Positions 17,421 through 25,410 are shown, counted from the first letter of the stretch. The stretch is 64,000 bases of DNA from Solibacillus daqui (GCF_028747805.1 NZ_CP114887.1:3080001-3144000), one strand, 5' to 3'. Notes: a model not told the origin generated them from the letters alone. Program-made: numbers and translations.

Positions 17421-17897
17421 ATGGAGCTGTTACAAAATACGCCATTATGGCTAGGTGTCTGCGCGATTCTTTTTGCACAAATATTAAAAATTCCCATTAA
17501 CTTTATTATGACAAAGAAAATAGATTGGAGCTTACTTACTTCTACAGGGGGGATGCCAAGTTCACATTCTGCAGCTGTAACAAGCATCGCATCTGCCATA
17601 GGAATTGAAACAGGCTTTGGCTCCCCTACATTTGCGGTAGCGGCGATGCTTGCTGGTATTGTTATGTACGATGCTAGTCACGTACGCTTTCAAGCAGGTC
17701 AACATGCTGCTGTTCTAAATGAATTGCGCCACGACTTACAATTATTTTTCAGAGAGATCAAACGTTGGCCAGAAATGAATGAACAGGAAAAAATTCAAGA
17801 CTTAAAAACATTATTAGGCCACAAAAAAAGCGAGGTACTTATCGGTGGACTTTCGGGAATAGTACTGTCATTTACATGGTATGCACTTATGATGTAA
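17421..17897 (+). CDS. yuiD: YuiD family membrane protein (DUF212, PAP2-like)
   Basis: A 158-residue membrane protein of the divergent PAP2 family DUF212. It carries the conserved STGGMPSSHSAAVT (residues about 41-54), DASHVRFQAG and the tail motif ELLGHKKSEVLIGGLSGI (reading LLGH for this protein). The SSH triad resembles acid phosphatases, but activity is unproven. The start at 17421 is chosen by similarity to B. subtilis YuiD, which begins MELL; a GTG nine bases earlier is possible. It diverges from pepA. Confidence 0.9.
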   Translation: MELLQNTPLWLGVCAILFAQILKIPINFIMTKKIDWSLLTSTGGMPSSHSAAVTSIASAIGIETGFGSPTFAVAAMLAGIVMYDASHVRFQAGQHAAVLNELRHDLQLFFREIKRWPEMNEQEKIQDLKTLLGHKKSEVLIGGLSGIVLSFTWYALMM

Positions 17898-17900
17898 AGT

Positions 17901-17939
17901 AAAAAACACGCCTACACTATAATTGTAAGCGTGTTTTTT
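17901..17939 (+). terminator. Terminator after yuiD
   Basis: AAAAAACACGC pairs with GCGTGTTTTTT, with an inner TACA/TGTA pairing. Confidence 0.88.
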
Positions 17940-17949
17940 CATCTAAATT

Positions 17950-18071
17950 CAATTACGCCTTGGCTTAATTGTGTCTGGATTCGGCTTTGCGCTCGCGGAA
18001 AGTCGAATCCATGACATCCACCGGAGGCTTTTACTTCTTACAGCGGGTGTTTGAACACCTGCTGTAAGAGG
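17950..18071 (+). repeat. Dispersed structured repeat, family B copy 3 (diverged)
   Basis: Carries the same block order as the other family B copies: AATTACGCC...GGCTTAATT, a GTGTCTGGATTC arm, a central hairpin, ATGACATCCACCGG, then a terminal 14-bp hairpin (18037-18050 with 18055-18068). The terminal stem differs in sequence from the other copies. It ends at the stop codon of yuiB (convergent with yuiD). Confidence 0.82.
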
Positions 18072-18398
18072 TTAAAACATTCGATAGCCAGCTTTTCGAA
18101 GCGCAATCATGACAAAGCCCGCTACAATCGCACCACCAAAACCACCAGTTAAAATTAATATATCTACTAAATGCAACGCTTGAGCTTTATCGACTAAAGC
18201 TGGAAAAGCTGTTCCCGGCTTGAAAATATAATCTAAAAAGCTCACCTCATCAATAATAAATACAACAACAATCGGATAAAGTACGGCCATTAACCACGTC
18301 ATGCGTAATAACATGTTTAATAAAAATCCAATTCCGAAAAACATGACAAAAAATAACACAACCGAAATAATTAATTGTACTAACGAAACGTCATTCAT
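18072..18398 (-). CDS. yuiB: YuiB family membrane protein
   Basis: A 108-residue protein with three predicted helices (residues about 7-30, 33-50 and 78-100). The stretch FFVMFFGIGFLLNMLLRMTW and the ending ALRKAGYRMF match YuiB of B. subtilis (105 residues). Function unknown. Its ribosome site (TGGGGGT, nine bases before the ATG) lies in the arm of a hairpin. The stop codon abuts a family B repeat. Confidence 0.88.
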   Translation of the reverse strand: MNDVSLVQLIISVVLFFVMFFGIGFLLNMLLRMTWLMAVLYPIVVVFIIDEVSFLDYIFKPGTAFPALVDKAQALHLVDILILTGGFGGAIVAGFVMIALRKAGYRMF

Positions 18399-18407
18399 GT
18401 TATGTAT

Positions 18408-18445
18408 ACCCCCAATAATCTCTCATAATTTTACATGATTGGGGT
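18408..18445 (-). promoter_or_regulatory. Hairpin that covers the yuiB ribosome-binding site
   Basis: On the minus strand ACCCCAAT (18445-18438) can pair with ATTGGGGGT (18416-18408, one bulged base). The second arm contains the purine-rich ribosome site of yuiB. Pairing would hide it; any role in control is inference. Confidence 0.45.
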
Positions 18446-18539
18446 TATGCTTTCAATTGTACATCCAAAATAATGAAATTAAGAACGAAATTGTCAAAAT
18501 TCATTCATATTGTACGTGATTTTTATCATTTTGTAAGGG

Positions 18540-19040
18540 TTATTTCTTGAAATATAAATGATATTCATTATAGCCAAAATCATCGCCTGGGTTAATGTCC
18601 TCTATAATGGGGTGCATATGGCGCGCAACATGCTCCTGTGCCATTTCTTTTAACATCACTGACGATAATTCATGCATGACAATATCACTTGGTGACATCC
18701 AGCAGGCTTCTTGAATTTCTCGCTCTTGTAATATAAATGGTGCCAATTCATCGACCAGTCGACAATAAAAAATCGCCATATTATCACTAATATCATTTAA
18801 TATCACACCTGAGCGAAAACCAACTAAACCAACAACTTTACACATAACACCTGTTTCTTCTAATACTTCACGCATCGCTGCTTTCGTTACCGTTTCAGCT
18901 CCTTGAACAAAACCCGCTGGCAATGACCAAATCCCCTTAAGTCCCCCATAAGTCTTTTTTACAAGCAGCCACTCACCGTTTGCATTTTCAACAATGGATG
19001 CTACCCCTAACCAAACTTTCCCACGATCCTTTTTTACCAT
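18540..19040 (-). CDS. Nudix hydrolase
   Basis: A 166-residue Nudix pyrophosphohydrolase. The Nudix box lies at about residues 43-65 (GFVQGAETVTKAAMREVLEE, then TGV) and holds the metal-binding REVLEE core. The preceding GGLKGIWSLPAG is usual for the family. The C-terminal tail (INPGDDFGYNEYHLYFKK) is specific to this branch. The substrate (nucleotide sugar, cofactor or oxidised nucleotide) is not predictable. It lies upstream of yuiB on the same strand. Confidence 0.9.
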   Translation of the reverse strand: MVKKDRGKVWLGVASIVENANGEWLLVKKTYGGLKGIWSLPAGFVQGAETVTKAAMREVLEETGVMCKVVGLVGFRSGVILNDISDNMAIFYCRLVDELAPFILQEREIQEACWMSPSDIVMHELSSVMLKEMAQEHVARHMHPIIEDINPGDDFGYNEYHLYFKK

Positions 19041-19114
19041 TATTAATCCCCCGTATATGATAAAACATGCAAAGCGTTACCTTCACATATCTTTTTCCAA
19101 TAATTTTCGCTACA

Positions 19115-20338
19115 TCAATTTACAATATTATGCTCATATAAATAATCATAAGCAATATCAATGAATAAGAATTCTCCGTTTGCTAGTGCCATTGAATAGG
19201 TGCGCGTTAATTCACCTGTTTCAATATCACTATAAACAGACGACAAATCACCTTTATGGTCCTTCGCCAATTTAATAATATTTAATAGAAAATACGGTCG
19301 CCAACTCCAATTTTTCCCTTGTGCTGCTTCTTGAATTTCCCACTTGCCTTCCTTCCAGCGAATATTCGGGCTCGTCTGGAATCCATTATTATCACAAATA
19401 TAAATTCGGAATGCACAATTTTGGAGAGCATTTGCTAGTTGTATCAGCTTATTTTGTTGCGAGCCTGATGGGTTCACTTGCTCAACGATAGTACAAATCA
19501 TTTTTTCTAAACGCTTCATTTCCTCATATTTATGAAGGAGTTGTTTTTTTTCCGTTGAAATAAACTGCTCACATTCGCTACGGAAACGTTCTTTTAGCGA
19601 ATCACGTGAGTTAAATTGTTTGTCTGGTAATTGTAAATAAGGACCTTTAAAAAAACGTGCACCATTTTTCCACCCGTGCTGTAATTGGTACACCGTTTCG
19701 ATATGTTCGATGAGTAACAATGTGCCCATTTTCACCGCAAGTGCGCGGATTGTCGCAAATGCATGGTTTTGTGAGCCCCATAAATTATAATTCAACTGCC
19801 CGACATTTATTTTTAGGACAGCCGGTTCTACCATTAGTAAGTTTTCTAACTGTGTTTGTGAGCCGACATCTGAAAGTGCAATTTTCACACCATATGTTTT
19901 GATATAACGAATTAAATGGTGTAACTGATCAATTTCACCTGTATATTTATGCTCAGTCATAACAAGCGTAATTTGAGGTAAGTTTTGCTCATCTATAAGC
20001 TCCTTCAACATCGTAAAATAGCTTTCACCGTAATCTAACACTAATAAATTCGGATTACATGGAATATAAAGCCCGACATCTGAAATCAAGTGTGCAACGG
20101 ATTGAAGGGACTTACGTACAAATAACTGTTCAATTTCGGCACGTATATCTGCTGGCACGTCTTGTTCGTATGTAATTTGCTCAATATTAATTATGCCACT
20201 TTCACTATCTACTTGCCCGATAACCTCATACGCAACGACGCGATGACCATCAGCACTATATATTGGTTCATATAAGATTTCAATTTGATCAAGCTTATCT
20301 AACATTTCTAAAACACTCAATGTAAAAGCCTCCTTCAC
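19115..20338 (-). CDS. Degenerate EAL-domain protein, YkuI-like
   Basis: A 407-residue protein with an EAL-type domain (about residues 15-245) and a C-terminal PAS-like domain (about 280-400), the layout of B. subtilis YkuI. Catalytic EAL proteins have ExLxR, a DD(F)G loop and further acidic ligands. Here the first motif reads EVIGQ (arginine lost) and the loop reads SDVGSQ (one aspartate lost). The lysine (LKIN), IEHIET and the GPYLQ end remain. It is therefore predicted to bind c-di-GMP or a partner rather than to cleave it, as reported for YkuI-type proteins. Cytoplasmic, no membrane helix. Confidence 0.88.
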   Translation of the reverse strand: MKEAFTLSVLEMLDKLDQIEILYEPIYSADGHRVVAYEVIGQVDSESGIINIEQITYEQDVPADIRAEIEQLFVRKSLQSVAHLISDVGLYIPCNPNLLVLDYGESYFTMLKELIDEQNLPQITLVMTEHKYTGEIDQLHHLIRYIKTYGVKIALSDVGSQTQLENLLMVEPAVLKINVGQLNYNLWGSQNHAFATIRALAVKMGTLLLIEHIETVYQLQHGWKNGARFFKGPYLQLPDKQFNSRDSLKERFRSECEQFISTEKKQLLHKYEEMKRLEKMICTIVEQVNPSGSQQNKLIQLANALQNCAFRIYICDNNGFQTSPNIRWKEGKWEIQEAAQGKNWSWRPYFLLNIIKLAKDHKGDLSSVYSDIETGELTRTYSMALANGEFLFIDIAYDYLYEHNIVN

Positions 20339-20436
20339 TCGTAAGGTGTACCACTATCATAATTCAAAAATTTAGATAATACAAAGAGATACGTTAAATT
20401 ATAGTAATATACTAAGGAAAGTTTGAAATATTCGTA

Positions 20437-20478
20437 CAAAAAAGCCTTTTGCAATTTTTTTGCAATGCTAAAGGCTTT
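20437..20478 (-). terminator. Terminator-like hairpin in the leader of the EAL gene
   Basis: On the minus strand AAAGCCTTT pairs with AAAGGCTTT, with an inner TGCAA/TTGCA stem, followed by TTTT. It lies 100 bases before the EAL start codon with no minus-strand gene above it, so it is either an attenuator in the leader or the end of a short RNA. A possible -10 (TATAAT) is at 20573-20578 on the same strand. Confidence 0.55.
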
Positions 20479-20667
20479 CATTTATTTATGATGGATTGTA
20501 AATCACAGAGTGGATTGTGCATATTGCTGATTCAATTGTACCCAGACCAACTTAATGAAGTGCTATTGCCATATTATACTTACGAAAGACTTCTCTGAAT
20601 CCTTAAACAAGAATTAGAACATTTATCATCCTTGAAAGAAGCATCCTAAGATAGGGAGGATTATGAC

Positions 20668-21642
20668 GTGAATATTACAAAGGAAAAGATAGAGAATCAT
20701 CAAATTTGGATTTATGTTTTTTCATTAATTTTCGGAGGAATAATAGGTCTATCAGATGAAACTTTAGGAACTAGCTTAGATTGGACTATTTCACCTTTCA
20801 TAGCTATTCTCATGTATGGAATGTTTGCTCAAATTCCATTTTTAAAACTACGTGAGGCAATTTCAAATCTCAAATTTATGGGTGCATTACTATTGGGGAA
20901 TTTTATTGCAGTCCCCATTATCGTTTGGTTCTTAATAACAATATTTCCTCAACCTTCACCAATATTATTAGGAGTTTGTTTGGTCTTACTAACTCCATGT
21001 ATTGACTACGTAATAGTCTTTACTCAGCTTGGGAAGGGAAACGAGAAATTAATGTTAGCTTCGACACCTATTTTGTTTGTAGTACAAATGATATTACTTC
21101 CATTCTATCTATGGCTATTTATAGGTGAAGAGATGGTAGAAGTTGTTCATTTAGAGCCATTCTTAGAGGCTTTTTTATTACTAATAGTCGCACCTCTAAT
21201 ATTGGCTGTCATTACTCAATTATGGGCTAAAAAGAAAACAATAGGTGAGAAGGTACTAGATATTACTACGTGGCTGCCCGTTCCGTTTATGGCTTTAGTA
21301 TTAATTGTAGTAGTGGCTTCGCAAATTGGTAAGGTATACAGTGATTTCGAGATAATCGTGCGTGTAATTCCGATTTATATCTTGTTTTTAATCATTACAC
21401 CATTTGTATCTCATTTTATTGCGCATGCGTTCAATTTAGATAAAGGGGCAGGAAGAGCATTAATCTTTAGTACAGGAACAAGGAACTCCCTAGTAGTTCT
21501 ACCTTTAGCATTAGCTTTACCTGAGCCTATGGCAACGTTAGCGTCAGCTGTAATCGTTACACAAACCATTGTGGAATTATTAGGGGAATTAATCTATATC
21601 AAGGTAATTCCTAAACTAATACTTAAGGATTCTGATAATTAA
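20668..21642 (+). CDS. ACR3/BASS-superfamily carrier (arsenic-resistance-type permease)
   Basis: A 324-residue protein with about ten helices of the bile acid:sodium symporter superfamily, the branch often annotated as arsenic resistance protein. The conserved mid-membrane motif LTPCIDYVIVFTQLGKGN holds the cysteine typical of Acr3-like carriers; STGTRNSLVVLPLALALP is the second family signature. The start is GTG at 20668, eight bases after GGGAGGA. No arsR, arsC or arsA neighbour is present (the ArsC-fold yusI is 30 kb away), so arsenite export is only a guess. It forms its own unit with a terminator. Confidence 0.82.
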   Translation: MNITKEKIENHQIWIYVFSLIFGGIIGLSDETLGTSLDWTISPFIAILMYGMFAQIPFLKLREAISNLKFMGALLLGNFIAVPIIVWFLITIFPQPSPILLGVCLVLLTPCIDYVIVFTQLGKGNEKLMLASTPILFVVQMILLPFYLWLFIGEEMVEVVHLEPFLEAFLLLIVAPLILAVITQLWAKKKTIGEKVLDITTWLPVPFMALVLIVVVASQIGKVYSDFEIIVRVIPIYILFLIITPFVSHFIAHAFNLDKGAGRALIFSTGTRNSLVVLPLALALPEPMATLASAVIVTQTIVELLGELIYIKVIPKLILKDSDN

Positions 21643-21649
21643 AGAAAAG

Positions 21650-21690
21650 GACTTGCATTTATGATAGAATCCCATATTTGCAAGTTTTTT
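21650..21690 (+). terminator. Terminator after the ACR3-type gene
   Basis: ACTTGCA pairs with TGCAAGT around a long loop and is followed by TTTTTC. Confidence 0.75.
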
Positions 21691-21903
21691 CGTTATAGGT
21701 ACTACAGGCTCGTTAAACGCGTCTAAAAAGTGCTAAGTTTGTTGTTATAAGATTATTCAAAGTAGGAACTGATTAGACACACTCACCTATCCCTTTGGTA
21801 ACAGTCAACCCCACCGCCCCTAGCTTGCTCAAATTTATTCTATAGCTACTCCTTGTCCATCGCCATTTTTCCGATAGCTGTTCGTTTTTTCTTTAAACCA
21901 TAC
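21691..21903. other. Gene-free stretch
   Basis: No convincing reading frame, repeat or signal was recognised on either strand. Confidence 0.4.
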
Positions 21904-21957
21904 AAAAAAGCCTCCTTGACTCGTTTTGCTTTCGCAACATACAAATCAAAAAGGCTC
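21904..21957 (-). terminator. Probable terminator of the IscA-like gene
   Basis: On the minus strand AGCCTTTTTGA pairs imperfectly with TCAAGGAGGCT across a long loop, followed by TTTTTG. It lies about 100 bases after the IscA-like stop. Confidence 0.6.
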
Positions 21958-22053
21958 GGTATCTACACCCCAAAATACATATAATTGGGATTGTGTACGC
22001 ATCCATTCTTACCGTTATTTAAAAACCTCGGTTAACATTTACCAAAAACTGAA

Positions 22054-22428
22054 TCACTCACAACTTTGCGGTTCAGCTGGACGTGCAGCGGCTTTAAAGC
22101 TCGTGCCACAGCCACATGAAGCTAATGCGTTCGGATTATCGATGGTAAATCCACCGCCCATAAGTGATTGTTTAAAATCAATTTTTGTACCTTGTAAAAT
22201 GCCGGCATCATCCTTAGAAACTAAAATGCGAATGCCGAACTGATTATCTGTAAAATCATCTTCGTTTACATCATTATCAAAAGCCATCCCATATGATAAA
22301 CCACTACAACCGCCGCCTTTTACTGCGACACGTAAGCTTGCATGTTCCTCTTCGTTATGAGCCATCATTTCTTTGACTTGAAATGAGGCTGCTTCTGTTA
22401 AAATTACTACCTGTTTTTCAATCGCCAT
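22054..22428 (-). CDS. A-type Fe-S carrier, IscA/SufA/ErpA family (YutM-like)
   Basis: A 124-residue HesB/IscA-fold protein that receives Fe-S clusters from the assembly scaffold and delivers them to target enzymes. The three cluster cysteines are visible: one in KGGGCSGLSYG and two in ASCGCGTSF. The ATG at 22428 follows AAGGAAGG with correct spacing; the GTG nine bases earlier would overlap that site. The C-terminal tail AARPAEPQSCE is longer than usual. It belongs to the local Fe-S group (NfuA-like, suf, lipA). Confidence 0.92.
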   Translation of the reverse strand: MAIEKQVVILTEAASFQVKEMMAHNEEEHASLRVAVKGGGCSGLSYGMAFDNDVNEDDFTDNQFGIRILVSKDDAGILQGTKIDFKQSLMGGGFTIDNPNALASCGCGTSFKAAARPAEPQSCE

Positions 22429-22724
22429 TCCAGTCACCTTCCTTTATACAGTTATCATATCAATTGTATTTCCCTTCTGACAACAAAACTGCCTGTTAGA
22501 AAAACATATTTTTCGCAATTAGCAGGAAATGATGTGTTTTCTATGAGGATTATCTTGAAAAATTATTACGTTTTCATCCTCAAAAAGAAAATAAGACTAT
22601 ATAAAACAAGCAATTAAAGGGAACATTGTACTAATATCTTCATAATATTTCTAATAATTAGTTACTACTTTAATGAAATTATTGATATAATATACTTAAT
22701 ATTTTAGCAGAGAGGTATGATCAC

Positions 22725-23417
22725 ATGGAAATTTCTCCATTTTATGAAAAAAGTATAGAATGTATGCACTGCAAAAAAAGCTTCACGTCATTAAAAGTTC
22801 GTACAAAATCAATAAAAATTGAACATACCGAATCCGACTTTCAACCTATCTATGCAGATCAGCATGTAAACGCTTTATACTATAATGTATTTGTATGCCA
22901 ACACTGTGGGTTTTCATTTACCGAAGATTTCAATAAATATTTTGCACCTGGTGTAAAAGAGCATTTAAATACGCAAATTTGCGAGAAATGGATTCCTCAT
23001 AGCTTCAAAACTGAGCGTACGGTATTTGATGCAATTCAAGCTTTCAAACTAGCTTTTTTATGTGCAACGATTAAAAAAGAAAAATATGTTATTACCTCGG
23101 GCTTAGCACTGCGGTTAGCATGGCTGTACCGTTCATTAAATAATTATAACCAAGAGATACGTTTCTTAAAAATTGCGCGTGACCACTATATGGAAAGCTT
23201 TTCTAATGGTGACTATTCAAGTACGCAAATGTCTGATGTACGCGTAATGTATATGGTTGCGGAATTATCACGACGTTTAGAAGACTATGAAAACGCAACA
23301 CGCTTCTTCTCACGCGTTATTGAGAACCAACGTGTTGGTGGTGAGGCCAAATTAGTAGATATGGCAAAAGAACAATGGGAACTTGTGCGCGCTGCCCGTG
23401 AACAAGTTGCACATTAA
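22725..23417 (+). CDS. DUF2225 family protein
   Basis: A 230-residue soluble protein. The N-terminal part carries two CxxC pairs, ECMHCKKSF (about residue 13) and FVCQHCGFSF (about residue 63), that could bind zinc. The rest (about 95-225) is helical with TPR-like character (LALRLAWLYRSLNNYNQEI). Matches DUF2225, unknown function. It is a single gene with its own terminator. Confidence 0.85.
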   Translation: MEISPFYEKSIECMHCKKSFTSLKVRTKSIKIEHTESDFQPIYADQHVNALYYNVFVCQHCGFSFTEDFNKYFAPGVKEHLNTQICEKWIPHSFKTERTVFDAIQAFKLAFLCATIKKEKYVITSGLALRLAWLYRSLNNYNQEIRFLKIARDHYMESFSNGDYSSTQMSDVRVMYMVAELSRRLEDYENATRFFSRVIENQRVGGEAKLVDMAKEQWELVRAAREQVAH

Positions 23418-23447
23418 AAGGCAGGAGAGCTATTCTCCTGCCTTTCC
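23418..23447. terminator. Bidirectional terminator between DUF2225 and nfu
   Basis: AAAGGCAGGAGA pairs with TCTCCTGCCTTT around a 5-base loop, between convergent genes. Confidence 0.9.
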
Positions 23448-23455
23448 CCGTTATA

Positions 23456-23692
23456 TTAGAATACTTGCTCTACTTCAATAATGCCTGGCACTTCTTCTAA
23501 TAAAGCACGTTCGATACCAGCTTTTAACGTGATTGTAGAACTTGGACAGCTACCGCATGCACCTAGTAAACGTAATTTTACGATACCATCTTCAATGTCT
23601 ACTAATTCACAGTCACCGCCATCACGTAATAGGAATGGACGTAATTTATCTAAAACTTCTTGTACTTGTTGATATTGTTCTGTTTCTGTCAT
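23456..23692 (-). CDS. yutI: NifU C-terminal domain Fe-S carrier (YutI/NfuA-like)
   Basis: A 78-residue stand-alone Nfu domain. The cluster-binding CxxC reads [14 protein letters not shown] (C46, C49). Such proteins bind a 4Fe-4S cluster between two subunits and hand it to enzymes such as lipoyl synthase or aconitase. B. subtilis YutI has the same domain; the neighbours yuzD, yutJ and yuzB are the same as there. It diverges from yuzD. Confidence 0.93.
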   Translation of the reverse strand: MTETEQYQQVQEVLDKLRPFLLRDGGDCELVDIEDGIVKLRLLGACGSCPSSTITLKAGIERALLEEVPGIIEVEQVF

Positions 23693-23776
23693 TTTGCTCG
23701 ACTCCCTTCACTAAAGTTATTATAATGTGAAGAAGTAAAAAAATCCATTAATGAATAACGAAAGGTTTGAAAATCT

Positions 23777-24109
23777 ATGTCTACTAAAAAACCAATTATT
23801 GAAATTTACGGTGCAGATATTATGTGCGCAAGCTGCGTCAATGCACCATCATCTAAGGATACATACGAATGGCTACAAGCCGCAATAACGCGCAAATATC
23901 CAAACCAAGTATTTTCAATCCGCTATATCGATATCGAAGGTGTAATTGAGAATGAACGCGATCAAGATTACGCCAATCGTATTCAAGAAGATGAATTTTT
24001 CTACCCACTTGTTTTGATTAATGATGAAGTTGTTGGTGAAGGCTACGTACAAATTAAGCCAGTATTCACTGCACTTGAAAACGCAGGCTTTGTTCCTGTA
24101 GAAGAATAA
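23777..24109 (+). CDS. yuzD: YuzD family protein (DUF1462, thioredoxin-like fold)
   Basis: A 110-residue protein of the DUF1462/YuzD family. The fold is thioredoxin-like: the start IEIYGADIMCASCVNAPSSK holds a CxxC (C17, C20) in the place of a redox centre, and FYPLVLINDEVVGEG holds the cis-proline strand. No activity is established. The nearby Fe-S carriers suggest a link to cluster chemistry, which is inference. Confidence 0.88.
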   Translation: MSTKKPIIEIYGADIMCASCVNAPSSKDTYEWLQAAITRKYPNQVFSIRYIDIEGVIENERDQDYANRIQEDEFFYPLVLINDEVVGEGYVQIKPVFTALENAGFVPVEE

Positions 24110-24151
24110 AAAAATGTCCAGCGCAAGAAATCCTTGGCTGGACATTTTTTT
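24109..24151. terminator. Bidirectional terminator between yuzD and ndh
   Basis: AAAATGTCCAGC pairs with GCTGGACATTTT around a 14-base loop, A-rich on the left and T-rich on the right. Confidence 0.92.
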
Positions 24152-25217
24152 AATTTTCGTTTTGTCTTTTATAGTACCAAAGTAAACCAGATTTCATAAG
24201 GCGTGCAATACGACCTGTTACGGTTGTATCTGCTAAGTGGACGAAACCTTGTTTTTTACCTAAAGAACCCATGAAGCCCTTCATTTTGATTTCAGATAGT
24301 TTTTCAGGTAATTCTTCACCTTTCCAACGCATTTTTAGCACTTTTGCAATACGCTCTGCTTGCTCTTCTGCTAATTGTGCTGTTGGAGGTAAGTGTGAAG
24401 AAGCCGAATCCCCTACTACATAAACATCTTCGTCACCAATGACATGATAATGATCTGTGATAATTGGACGGTTAAATTTATCTTTTTCTACATCTAATTC
24501 ACGAACGATTTTTACCGGTTGAACTCCAGCAGTCCATACTATAACATCTGCTTCGATAATTTCTTCATGATTGTGTAAACGACCTTCTTCAACACATGTA
24601 ATATTCGAATTTGCGATTACTTCCACGTTGTTTTTCTCGAACCAACTTTTAATGTACTCACTTAACTTCTCTGGGAAGTCACGTAAAATACGTTGAGAAC
24701 GGTCAAATAATTTAATTTTTAAATCCGCGCGACTTTCACGTAATTCACTCGCAAGTTCAATACCCGAAAGACCTGCACCGATAATGGCTACCGTTGCACC
24801 TGGTGCTAAACCACATACTTTTTCGAATGTAGAACGAGCCTTTGCAATCGTTTGAATGCTGTATGTGAATTCATCTGCACCTGGAACACCGTGATATTTA
24901 TCAACACAGCCTAAACCTATTACAAGTTGATCGTAATCTACTTCTTGCCCATCTTCTAAGTAAACTTTTTTGTCTTCTCGATCGATTCGAACAATTTCAC
25001 CATAAACGCGTTTTAATCGATCATGTTCAGGAAAATCAACACGAATTTCTTTATCTGTTGATGTACCTGCTGCAAGTGCGTAGAATTCCGTTTTTAAGCT
25101 GTGGAATGGTGTACGGTCTACTAGTATAATTTCTACATCTGCCGGTAAGCTCGGTAATAGACGTAGTAAAATACGCATATTCCCATAACCGCCACCTAAT
25201 AAAACTAATTTTTGCAT
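24150..25217 (-). CDS. yutJ: Type II NADH dehydrogenase (YutJ-like)
   Basis: A 355-residue FAD/NAD(P)-dependent oxidoreductase of the NDH-2 group, expected to pass electrons from NADH to quinone at the inner membrane face. The FAD loop LLGGGYGNMR is at the N-terminus, a second dinucleotide loop IIGAGLSGIELA lies near residue 150, and VYVVGDSAS marks the FAD-binding end. The C-terminus (GRIARLMKSGLLWYYKR) is basic and amphipathic, suitable for membrane contact. The ATG at 25217 follows GAGGGA. Its promoter overlaps a Rex operator. Confidence 0.92.
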   Translation of the reverse strand: MQKLVLLGGGYGNMRILLRLLPSLPADVEIILVDRTPFHSLKTEFYALAAGTSTDKEIRVDFPEHDRLKRVYGEIVRIDREDKKVYLEDGQEVDYDQLVIGLGCVDKYHGVPGADEFTYSIQTIAKARSTFEKVCGLAPGATVAIIGAGLSGIELASELRESRADLKIKLFDRSQRILRDFPEKLSEYIKSWFEKNNVEVIANSNITCVEEGRLHNHEEIIEADVIVWTAGVQPVKIVRELDVEKDKFNRPIITDHYHVIGDEDVYVVGDSASSHLPPTAQLAEEQAERIAKVLKMRWKGEELPEKLSEIKMKGFMGSLGKKQGFVHLADTTVTGRIARLMKSGLLWYYKRQNEN

Positions 25218-25347
25218 AGCATTTTCCCTCATATCTCTAATTAATCAATTGAACTTCCTATGTTTCGAAGAGGTCCTACCTTCACTTAGTAATATGTTCA
25301 CTATTTACAAAATGAAGAGCTCCATTGTTCACAAACTTTCCATATTC

Positions 25348-25376
25348 ATTATAACCGTTTGTGATAACATTCACAA
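25348..25376 (-). promoter_or_regulatory. SigA-type promoter of ndh (yutJ), -35 inside a Rex operator
   Basis: On the minus strand TTGTGA (25376-25371), a 17-base spacer and a consensus TATAAT (25353-25348). The -35 is one half of the Rex palindrome. Confidence 0.85.
25359..25376. promoter_or_regulatory. Rex operator 1, shared by two divergent promoters
   Basis: TTGTGATAACATTCACAA, a perfect match to the TTGTGA-N6-TCACAA palindrome bound by the NAD+/NADH sensor Rex. Each half is at the same time the -35 of an outward-pointing promoter. Confidence 0.85.
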
Positions 25377-25387
25377 TATATTATAAT
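25359..25387 (+). promoter_or_regulatory. SigA-type promoter of yuzB, -35 inside the same Rex operator
   Basis: TTGTGA (25359-25364), a 17-base spacer and a consensus TATAAT (25382-25387). Mirror image of the ndh promoter. Confidence 0.82.
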
Positions 25388-25392
25388 AGGTT

Positions 25393-25410
25393 TTGTGAAA
25401 AAATTCACAT
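25393..25410. promoter_or_regulatory. Rex operator 2, at the predicted yuzB transcription start
   Basis: TTGTGAAAAAATTCACAT, one base from the full TTGTGA-N6-TCACAA palindrome, centred 34 bases from operator 1 and just after the yuzB -10. Confidence 0.75.

Noticed and set aside
20491..20598. A 35-codon plus-strand frame before the ACR3-type gene
   Set aside because: It has no ribosome site, no recognisable family, and overlaps the possible minus-strand leader of the EAL gene.
21858..21957. Minus-strand frames that could be the end of a broken gene next to the IscA-like gene
   Set aside because: Two frames read open over the same bases and neither resembles a known protein; the sequence is better explained by a terminator hairpin.
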